From contig CAIYTD010000189.1 in assembly GCA_903928955.1 (NCBI GenBank), positions 1-11,631 on the forward strand: a stretch of 11,631 nt of DNA, in the 5' to 3' direction. Positions within the stretch are counted from its first letter, which is position 1; every line of letters begins with the position of its first letter. The DNA is from Oligoflexia bacterium (GTDB taxonomy: Bacteria > Bdellovibrionota > UBA1018). The notes beneath the pieces are model-generated. The model saw only the letters and a list, made by a program, of their open reading frames with translations. It was not told where the DNA came from and ran no database searches. The position numbers and the translations under genes were made by a program. Of the stretch, positions 5,920-11,631 are shown one piece after another.

Positions 5920-7496
5920 AACCCAGCATATTCTTGGTACAAACCAAACACGGACCTCAAGGAATCAGAAATTTCTCCAAGAGTTGCTCCAGCTTTCACT
6001 GCATGAATAATAAGAGTCTGAAGATTTAAACTGCCAAGAGCTCCTAATTTGAGTGATTGAAGGGCATCTTGAGTTGCAGCTTCTACTCGTTTCGAGCGAT
6101 AGCTTCTGATCTTCTCTACTGCTGCGCTCTCAATCTCATCTGAAATACGCATCACTTCGAGTGGATCACTCTTGCCTGGGTCTTTGTAGCAGTTTACTCC
6201 CACAACTTTTATGGCTCCAGAATCAATGAGTTTTTGATCTCTATAGGCAGAATTTGAAATCTCATTTTGAATATATCCAGTTTCTATACACCTAATAGTT
6301 CCACCACGACGATCAATTTCAGTAAGATAATCAAAAGTACGTTTTTCTAGTTCTTGAGTGAGCGATTCTACAAACCAGCTTCCAGCAAGTGGATCTACCG
6401 TCTGCGTCACATTCGTTTCATATGCAATCACTTGTTGGGTACGCAAAGCCAATCGTGCAGAAGATTCAGTAGGTAAGGCAAGTGCTTCATCCAAAGAATT
6501 AGTATGTAAGGATTGAGTTCCCCCTAAAACAGAAGACAATGCTTGTAATGCAACTCGAACGACATTATTTTGTGGCTGCTGGGCTGTTAGAGTAGATCCT
6601 GCGGTTTGAGAATGAAATCGAAGCATCCAGCTTCTGGGATCCTGAGCATGAAATCTTTCCTTCATAATTTTAGCCCATATTTTTCGGGCTGCTCTAAATT
6701 TTGCAATCTCTTCAAAAAAATCACTATGAACATTAAAGAAAAAAGAAAGCTGTCCTGCAAACGCGTCAACAGATAACCCGCGCAGAACTGCCGCTTCAAT
6801 ATAAGCAATCGCATTTGCAAAAGTGAATGCAAGTTCCTGAACAGCAGTAGAACCGGCTTCTCGAATATGGTATCCAGAAATACTAATCGGATTCCATTTA
6901 GGTGCATTCTCTCCGCACCACGCAAACATATCTGTTGTCAGTCTGAGTGTGCCTGGAGCAGGAAAAATATAATTTCCTCGAGCAATATACTCTTTCAAAA
7001 CATCATTTTGTACCGTACCCCGAAGGTCTCGAATAGAAGCTCCTTGCTCCTCAGCGACAACAACGTAAAATGCTAACAAAATACTAGCAGTTGCATTGAT
7101 GGTCATGGATGTTGATATTTTAGATGGATCAATCCCCCGAAAGAGAGTTCTCATGTCATCTAATGTAGAAATAGAAACACCGACTTTTCCTACCTCACCT
7201 TTAGATCTCGGATGATCTGGATCATATCCTAATTGAGTCGGCAAATCGAATGCGATAGAAAGCCCCATGGTTCCCTGCGAAAGTAAGTACTGATATCTTT
7301 GGTTCGATTCCTCTGCAGATCCAAAACCAGCATATTGACGCATCGTCCAGAGGCGCCCTCGGTACATGTCTTTTTGTACACCACGCGCAAATGGAAAGTG
7401 CCCCGATTCCCCGAGTGTTTCACGCGAGGCAATTGCATTTTCTGGCCAATAAGTTTCCTCAACTGGAATTCCAGAACGTGTTTGAAAATCTGTCAT
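5916..7496 (-). CDS. mcmA: Methylmalonyl-CoA mutase, catalytic large subunit without B12 domain
   Basis: A 526-residue acyl-CoA mutase catalytic barrel, which converts (R)-methylmalonyl-CoA to succinyl-CoA with adenosylcobalamin. Conserved blocks include RLWTMRQYAGF (48-58), SMTINATA (130-137), IQND-like VQNDVLKEYIARGNYIFP (162-179), SISGYHIREAG (205-215) and GGTQSLHTNSLDEAL (325-339). The residues that distinguish substrates favour methylmalonyl-CoA: Tyr55 and Arg173 match Tyr89 and Arg207 of the Propionibacterium enzyme, whereas isobutyryl-CoA mutase has Phe and Gln. The protein ends after the barrel; there is no C-terminal cobalamin-binding domain with the DxHxxG motif, so a separate small subunit must exist elsewhere. 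It is the last gene of the carboxylase operon, its ATG overlapping the carrier gene's TGA by 4 bp, which supports the propionyl-CoA pathway. Family is very confident, substrate fairly so. Confidence 0.93.
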   Translation of the reverse strand: MTDFQTRSGIPVEETYWPENAIASRETLGESGHFPFARGVQKDMYRGRLWTMRQYAGFGSAEESNQRYQYLLSQGTMGLSIAFDLPTQLGYDPDHPRSKGEVGKVGVSISTLDDMRTLFRGIDPSKISTSMTINATASILLAFYVVVAEEQGASIRDLRGTVQNDVLKEYIARGNYIFPAPGTLRLTTDMFAWCGENAPKWNPISISGYHIREAGSTAVQELAFTFANAIAYIEAAVLRGLSVDAFAGQLSFFFNVHSDFFEEIAKFRAARKIWAKIMKERFHAQDPRSWMLRFHSQTAGSTLTAQQPQNNVVRVALQALSSVLGGTQSLHTNSLDEALALPTESSARLALRTQQVIAYETNVTQTVDPLAGSWFVESLTQELEKRTFDYLTEIDRRGGTIRCIETGYIQNEISNSAYRDQKLIDSGAIKVVGVNCYKDPGKSDPLEVMRISDEIESAAVEKIRSYRSKRVEAATQDALQSLKLGALGSLNLQTLIIHAVKAGATLGEISDSLRSVFGLYQEYAGF

Positions 7497-8032
7497 ACGG
7501 GTGCGTTCTCCATCAAAATTAAATCAGCTCCAGTCTCAACAGTTTGGCCTTCTATTACTTTTACTTCACTAATTTTACCCGAATAGGGAGCACGAATTTC
7601 ATTTTCCATTTTCATTGCTTCCATCACTCCAACCGACTGATCCTTATCTACCAATTGCCCTGGCTTAACCCATATTCGAATAATTTTACCGGGCATCTGC
7701 GCCTTAATCCGATTTTTTTTGATTTTCACGCCGACCTCTAAAGGGACGGCTGGATATCCCCCATAAGTCGACTCAACAGCCTGCCATTCTAAATTAGAAT
7801 TGCGTTGCCATACATGATAAATAGCTCTTCCCGAATCATCCCGCTCTGATTGAAGATCAAACCCAAATATTCCATGAGGAAGTAAAATCCAAAAGCCATC
7901 TAAATCTCGCCGCCACCGCACTTCCAGCAATTCTCCTGAATTCACCTCAACACAAGCAACTCCTTCATGCCCCCGAGGTGCGGTTTTCCAATCCAATTTC
8001 CATTGTCCTACAGATGTTTTCAGACGACTCAC
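7493..8032 (-). CDS. Biotin carboxyl carrier subunit of acyl-CoA carboxylase (C-terminal half of a split alpha subunit)
   Basis: A 179-residue protein from the GTG at 8032. The C-terminal biotinyl domain (about 105-177) has the EAMKMEN motif (138-144), with Lys141 the expected biotinylation site. The N-terminal 95 residues form a Trp-rich, probably beta-rich region that matches the position of the BT domain, which in fused propionyl-CoA carboxylase alpha subunits contacts the beta subunit; that match is inferred from order and length. The start overlaps the biotin carboxylase stop by 4 bp (GTGA), and AGAAGGG lies 8 nt upstream. An in-frame TTG at 8068 would add 12 residues, but the GTG has the ribosome-binding site and the compact overlap seen at the neighbouring junctions. 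It carries CO2 between the two enzyme subunits encoded upstream. The 4-bp overlap with the mutase gene follows. Confidence 0.88.
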   Translation of the reverse strand: MSRLKTSVGQWKLDWKTAPRGHEGVACVEVNSGELLEVRWRRDLDGFWILLPHGIFGFDLQSERDDSGRAIYHVWQRNSNLEWQAVESTYGGYPAVPLEVGVKIKKNRIKAQMPGKIIRIWVKPGQLVDKDQSVGVMEAMKMENEIRAPYSGKISEVKVIEGQTVETGADLILMENAPV

Positions 8033-9570
8033 TTTTTTATCCCTTCTTTTCGAGCAATTTGAATCCAATTCGAATCTGCCCCATTCGATGGAATTTGAAA
8101 ATCCAGGGAATCTTCAAAAAAATGAGTGAGCGAAACCGCTAAAGCGGCTTCTAAGCTGAAAACTGAGCGCGTTTTTGAGGTCAAATCTGGACATTTTGTA
8201 ATCAAATCAGTTGTCGTATCTCCCTCTTGAACAAAAGAGTTGCGAACTAACTTCTTTAAAAAAGATAAATTAGTTCGAAGGGATCCTATCTGTGTCCCAT
8301 CTGGGCGTTTTGGAGGTTGAACGCGTGCTTCATCCAGTGCTGCTCTCAAGCGATCCAACGCCTCAGGCCGAGTAGCAGCCCAAACTGAGATTTTAGCAAT
8401 CAGAGGGTCATAAAATACACTCACTTCTCCTGGCTCTGAAAATCCAGAATCAGAACGAACAAATGGCCCGCTCGGAAGTGAAATTTGACCCAACGCTCCA
8501 GGAGCAGGCAAAAAAGTACCAGGATCTTCAGCATACAGTCGAACTTCTATTGCACTTCCATGAAATTCAATATGAGAAGGTAAATCAAATGCATCACTCG
8601 CCAGTAAAAGCTGCCAAGCAACTAGATCGATTCCAGTGACCCATTCTGTTACTGGGTGCTCCACTTGAAGTCGAGTATTCATTTCAAGAAAATAAAAAGC
8701 GCCTTTTTCATCTACAATAAATTCAAAAGTCCCTGCACCAGAATATTGAACGTGCTGAGCGACTCGAATAGCAGCTTGATACATAGCCTCGCGTGTTTTT
8801 GGAAACCGATTTAAAATAGGAGAAGGAGATTCCTCTAAAACCTTCTGATGACGTCTTTGAATAGAACATTCTCGTTCACCTAAATGAATGGCTTTGCCCT
8901 TACCATCTCCAAAAATTTGGACCTCAACGTGGTGAGGATGTAAGATTAATTTTTCCAAATAAATGGATCCATCACCAAATGCACCTAAAGCTTCCCTAGA
9001 AGCGGCTTCAAAGGCTAATTGCAAATCAGATTCTAGATCCACCCTTCTCATGCCTTTACCACCCCCCCCAGAAGCAGCTTTCAGAAGTATAGGAAAACCA
9101 ATCTCGCGTGCGATGAGTATTGCTTCTGGTATAGTTGTTATTGCTCCAGCACTTCCAGGAACGCGAGGCACACCCAAAAAATCGACAGTCGCTCGAGCTT
9201 GAATTTTATCTCCCATTAAACGCATACTCTCTACTGAAGGTCCTACAAAAATCAGACCCGCTTGCTGGCAGGCCTCTACAAACTGAGGACGCTCACTGAG
9301 AAACCCATAACCAGGATGGATGAATTTCGCGCCAGATTTTTGAGCCACCTCGATGACGCGCTCTATATTCAGATAACTTTCTTTGGGCGCCGCTTCACCC
9401 ACAAAATAAGCCGAATCACAAAACCGAATATGTTCAGAAAAACGATCGACTTCGGAATAAATTCCAACAGTTGGAAATCCCAGAGCTCGACAAGTTCTAG
9501 CTATTCGAATTGCAATTTCTCCTCGATTTGCTATGAGTACAGGCTTTTTCTTTTCATCACTTATTTTCAT
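8029..9570 (-). CDS. pccA: Biotin carboxylase subunit of propionyl/acyl-CoA carboxylase
   Basis: A 513-residue ATP-grasp biotin carboxylase. It carboxylates the biotin of the carrier protein using ATP and bicarbonate. The N-terminal domain begins with VLIANRGEIAIRI (11-23), the glycine-rich ATP loop GGGGKGM is at 168-174, ERECSIQRRHQK is at 232-243, and the active-site block EMNTRLQVEHPV is at 296-307. The biotin carboxylase C-terminal domain follows (about 335-445). Two features differ from the usual form: about 10 extra residues rich in Pro/Lys (418-429) before RTNLSFL, and a tail of about 60 residues after the domain that resembles the linker in fused alpha subunits. The protein stops where the fused subunits continue into the BT and biotinyl domains, which are encoded by the next gene. 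Its ATG overlaps the pccB stop by 4 bp (ATGA). Confidence 0.93.
   Translation of the reverse strand: MKISDEKKKPVLIANRGEIAIRIARTCRALGFPTVGIYSEVDRFSEHIRFCDSAYFVGEAAPKESYLNIERVIEVAQKSGAKFIHPGYGFLSERPQFVEACQQAGLIFVGPSVESMRLMGDKIQARATVDFLGVPRVPGSAGAITTIPEAILIAREIGFPILLKAASGGGGKGMRRVDLESDLQLAFEAASREALGAFGDGSIYLEKLILHPHHVEVQIFGDGKGKAIHLGERECSIQRRHQKVLEESPSPILNRFPKTREAMYQAAIRVAQHVQYSGAGTFEFIVDEKGAFYFLEMNTRLQVEHPVTEWVTGIDLVAWQLLLASDAFDLPSHIEFHGSAIEVRLYAEDPGTFLPAPGALGQISLPSGPFVRSDSGFSEPGEVSVFYDPLIAKISVWAATRPEALDRLRAALDEARVQPPKRPDGTQIGSLRTNLSFLKKLVRNSFVQEGDTTTDLITKCPDLTSKTRSVFSLEAALAVSLTHFFEDSLDFQIPSNGADSNWIQIARKEGIKK
8032..8038 (-). other. Candidate -1 frameshift heptamer A-AAA-AAG at the carboxylase gene junction
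   Basis: In the biotin carboxylase frame the final codons are ATA AAA AAG TGA, which places the heptamer A AAA AAG in exactly the phase required for -1 slippage. A -1 shift continues directly into the carrier frame (GTG AGT ...), giving a fused protein of about 692 residues, the size of ordinary fused alpha subunits. I find no strong downstream stem-loop. A plain GTGA coupled restart explains the same layout. Confidence 0.35.
8041..8047 (-). promoter_or_regulatory. Shine-Dalgarno for the biotin carrier GTG start
   Basis: AGAAGGG lies 8 nt before the GTG at 8032, within the last codons of the biotin carboxylase gene. It decides the start over the in-frame TTG at 8068. It also sits 2 nt before the A-AAA-AAG heptamer, closer than the internal Shine-Dalgarno known to stimulate frameshifting in dnaX. 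Confidence 0.6.
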
Positions 9571-11135
9571 AATGGAATGTTCCCATGCTTACGAGATGGC
9601 CCTTGCTCCCTTTTTCCTACGAGCGATTTAAGACTATTGATCAGTACTCGACGCGTTTCTTCTGGACGAATAATTTGATCGATATACCCCAGTTCTGCTG
9701 CTTTATAGGGATTGGCAAAAGTATTTCGATAATGTTCTACTAAGCGAGCTCTTTCTTCGTTTAACTTTCCAGATTTCTCTGCTTGTGCAATTTCTTTTCT
9801 ATAAAGAATATTAATAGCGCCTTCAGGACCCATCACAGCAATTTCAGCTCCAGGATAGGCAAAATTAAAATCTGACCTTATGTGCTTCGAAGACATAACG
9901 TCATAAGCGCCTCCGTAAGCCTTCCTCGTAATGAGAGCAATCTTTGGAACAGTGGCCTCTGCATAGGCATACAGCAATTTAGCACCATGTTTAATAATTC
10001 CACCGTACTCCTGTGCAGTTCCTGGTAAAAATCCGGGTACATCCACAAAGGTCACCAATGGAATCAGAAAGGAATCACAAAACCTGACAAACCGAGCAGC
10101 CTTCAAGGAAGCAGCAATGTCTAAGCACCCTGCAAGATAAGCAGGTTGATTGCCAATGACGCCTACCGTTCCTCCCCCAAGTCTTGCAAAACCTACAACA
10201 ATATTTTGAGCGTAATGAGAATGAACTTCAAAATATTCTCCATGATCCATCACATTTTCTATAATTTTTCGCATATCATAAGGTTTGCTAGAATGATCAG
10301 GTAAAATTTTTGAAATTTCATTGCAAAGTCGATCTGCTGGATCATCCTCTCCTAAGCGTCCCCTCATGGGTGGATCATCCAAATTATTTGAAGGAAGAAA
10401 TCCTACTAGCTTTCTCACATTTTGAAGACAGCCGAGTTCACTGGAATCAACGAAATGGCAGACCCCACTTTTTTCTGAATGAGTATCTGCTCCTCCTAGT
10501 GCTTCCTTTGTAACATCTTCATGAGTGACTGTCTTAATCACATCAGGCCCTGTTACAAACATATAGGATGAGTTTTCAACCATAAAAATAAAATCTGTAA
10601 TAGCTGGACTGTAGACAGCCCCTCCTGCGCAGGGACCGAGGATCACACTAATTTGAGGAATCACTCCACTCGCCTGAGTATTTCTCCAAAAAATTTCAGC
10701 ATAACCGCCTAGGCTTTCTACACCTTCTTGAATCCGTGCACCACCGGAGTCATTCAAACCGATCATAGGTGCACCTACTTTGAGCGCCATATCCATTATT
10801 TTGCAAATCTTAGAAGCATGCGCTCCTGAAAGACTTCCCCCAAAAACTGAAAAATCCTGAGAAAAGACACAAACCATTCGGCCACTCACAGTGCCATAAC
10901 CCGTGACCACTCCATCCCCCAAAAATTTCTGATTTTGCATTTCAAAATCGAGACAACGATGAACAACAAACTTATCGAGCTCTACAAAACTACCTGGGTC
11001 CAGAAGCAACTCCAGGCGCTGACGAGCGGTTAATTTTCCAGCAAGACGTTGTTTAGCTAAGCGCTCAACCCCCCCACCAGCATCGGCTTTCTGTTCACGA
11101 GCAATCAATTCCTTTAATTTTTCAGAGTAGGACAT
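9567..11135 (-). CDS. pccB: Propionyl-CoA carboxylase beta subunit (carboxyltransferase)
   Basis: A 522-residue carboxyltransferase that moves CO2 from carboxybiotin to the acyl-CoA. Two crotonase-like halves are visible. The N half has SGGARIQEG (130-138) and the GPCAGGAVYSPA block (167-178), and the C half has VDVPGFLPGTAQEYGGIIKHGAKLL-type sequence at 364-388. In the AYGGAYDVM block Asp412 matches the Asp422 that directs Streptomyces PccB to propionyl-CoA; acetyl-CoA-preferring relatives have Ile there. It lacks the zinc finger of AccD. The start is set at the ATG at 11135. An in-frame TTG at 11147 would add four residues and has an AGAGAG 7 nt upstream, so it is a fair alternative. It is the first gene of the operon, with about 100 bp before it, and its end overlaps the biotin carboxylase start by 4 bp. 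Confidence 0.93.
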   Translation of the reverse strand: MSYSEKLKELIAREQKADAGGGVERLAKQRLAGKLTARQRLELLLDPGSFVELDKFVVHRCLDFEMQNQKFLGDGVVTGYGTVSGRMVCVFSQDFSVFGGSLSGAHASKICKIMDMALKVGAPMIGLNDSGGARIQEGVESLGGYAEIFWRNTQASGVIPQISVILGPCAGGAVYSPAITDFIFMVENSSYMFVTGPDVIKTVTHEDVTKEALGGADTHSEKSGVCHFVDSSELGCLQNVRKLVGFLPSNNLDDPPMRGRLGEDDPADRLCNEISKILPDHSSKPYDMRKIIENVMDHGEYFEVHSHYAQNIVVGFARLGGGTVGVIGNQPAYLAGCLDIAASLKAARFVRFCDSFLIPLVTFVDVPGFLPGTAQEYGGIIKHGAKLLYAYAEATVPKIALITRKAYGGAYDVMSSKHIRSDFNFAYPGAEIAVMGPEGAINILYRKEIAQAEKSGKLNEERARLVEHYRNTFANPYKAAELGYIDQIIRPEETRRVLINSLKSLVGKREQGPSRKHGNIPL

Positions 11136-11237
11136 GCGAGCAAACAACCATGGGCTCTCTCACTAGGTCAATAGGATTGTTCACTGAAAAAAACCTAACA
11201 CCTGATATAAAAAGTCAAGTTTAAAGCGACTGATTAG
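11136..11237 (-). promoter_or_regulatory. Intergenic region upstream of the carboxylase/mutase operon
   Basis: This is the only gap of about 100 bp in the window, so the operon promoter is expected here. On the minus strand a TTGACT (11218-11213) resembles a -35 box, but no good -10 box sits 16-18 nt after it. A run of seven T (11193-11187) follows, without a preceding hairpin, so I do not call a terminator for the TPR gene. A partial repeat AGGTGTTAGGT lies just before the T run. Confidence 0.3.
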
Positions 11238-11631
11238 TTACTGAATCCCAAGACTGAAGGATCGAGCAAATTCATTCTGAGGACTAATTAATAATAAAAG
11301 AGACACAATTCTCTTTGCATCGTCCAACTTCCCCACCTCTTTTAGAACGATTGCTTTCTGCTCTAAAAATACTGGATCTGTCGGATAAAGATCTAACGCT
11401 GACTTTAATAGCTCTTCTGCATGACTAAAATTCTTCATTCGAATCTCAGAGCTAATGAGTCTCTGAGTTGCAAAATAATTCTTTGGATCTTTTTTAAGAA
11501 TTAAATTGCAAGCCTTAATCGACTGATCAAACATACTCATTTCCATATAAACTAAAGACAATCCTAATAATGGCTCAATACTTTCTTTATCTATGGAAAA
11601 AGATCGACCATAATGAAAAAGAGAGTTTTTG
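11238..11631 (-). CDS. TPR-repeat protein, N-terminus cut by window edge
   Basis: The frame is open from the right edge to a TAA at 11240-11238, giving 130 C-terminal residues; the TTG at 11561 is an internal Leu codon, not a start. The visible part is built of helical pairs spaced about 34 residues apart with TPR-like patterns: residues 21-54 (GLSLVYMEMSMFDQSIKAC and the KKDPKN turn), 55-88 (ending LYPTDP) and 89-122 (ending ISPQN), followed by a short tail. TPRs mediate protein-protein contacts. No catalytic domain, signal peptide or membrane segment lies in the visible part, and the N-terminus is unknown. It runs in the same direction as pccB but is separated by about 100 bp, so membership in that operon is uncertain. 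Function not recognised. Confidence 0.8.
   Translation of the reverse strand, partial: KNSLFHYGRSFSIDKESIEPLLGLSLVYMEMSMFDQSIKACNLILKKDPKNYFATQRLISSEIRMKNFSHAEELLKSALDLYPTDPVFLEQKAIVLKEVGKLDDAKRIVSLLLLISPQNEFARSFSLGIQ

Noticed and set aside
5934..5947. Short inverted repeat TTGGT/ACCAA near the convergent gene ends
   Set aside because: Only a 5-bp, AT-containing stem inside the mutase coding region with no T run after it on either strand; not a credible terminator.
5916..7496. Isobutyryl-CoA or 2-hydroxyisobutyryl-CoA mutase large subunit
   Set aside because: These are also standalone large subunits, but they carry Phe or Ile at the Tyr55 position and Gln at the Arg173 position; here the Tyr/Arg pair is of methylmalonyl type and the neighbours are propionyl-CoA carboxylase genes.
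7493..11135. Housekeeping acetyl-CoA carboxylase (AccB/AccC/AccD)
   Set aside because: The beta subunit has both crotonase halves in one chain without a zinc finger and has Asp at the propionyl-type specificity position; the carrier is longer than AccB at its N-terminal side and the operon continues into a mutase.
11187..11193. Seven-T run on the minus strand after the TPR gene as an intrinsic terminator
   Set aside because: No GC-rich hairpin precedes it; the upstream bases form a direct, not inverted, repeat.

Overview
This is a gene-dense bacterial window of moderately low GC (about 40% by eye). It has almost no intergenic DNA, and most genes are packed leftward with 1-4 bp overlaps. The gene content is a Tad-type pilus/secretion gene with several FHA proteins, cytosolic peptidoglycan recycling, and a propionyl-CoA carboxylase/methylmalonyl-CoA mutase operon. 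This fits a Gram-negative delta-proteobacterial or Bdellovibrionota/Oligoflexia-like organism. That placement is an inference from gene content only; no rRNA or tRNA is present.

Layout. (A) 4748 down to 1, minus strand: a tightly linked set beginning with a TadC-like inner-membrane platform protein. It is followed by a DUF192 protein and then three consecutive FHA-domain proteins: FHA/two-TM/periplasmic sensor/HAMP/PAS, FHA/TM/TPR, and a double-FHA protein cut by the left edge. The genes abut or overlap, so they are probably co-transcribed. They look like a phosphothreonine-reading regulatory or scaffold module attached to a Tad machine whose other parts lie outside the window. (B) 4801-5919, plus strand: nagZ, divergent from tadC. 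Its most likely start is a GTG about 50 bp inside the longest reading frame. (C) 11135 down to 5916, minus strand: a four-gene operon made of the carboxyltransferase beta subunit (PccB type), biotin carboxylase, biotin carrier protein and the catalytic large subunit of methylmalonyl-CoA mutase. Each junction is a 4-bp ATGA or GTGA overlap. Together they convert propionyl-CoA to methylmalonyl-CoA and then to succinyl-CoA; the epimerase and the B12-binding mutase subunit are not in the window. (D) 11631 down to 11238, minus strand: the C-terminal part of a TPR protein cut by the right edge.

Most notable points: the alpha subunit of the carboxylase is split into two overlapping genes, and the junction is an in-frame A-AAA-AAG heptamer whose -1 shift would fuse them; a cluster of four FHA domains sits behind tadC; one FHA protein has a transmembrane sensor/PAS layout without a visible output domain; and nagZ and the mutase operon converge on a shared TTAA that holds both stop codons. 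I see no mobile element, CRISPR array, structural RNA gene or convincing intrinsic terminator.
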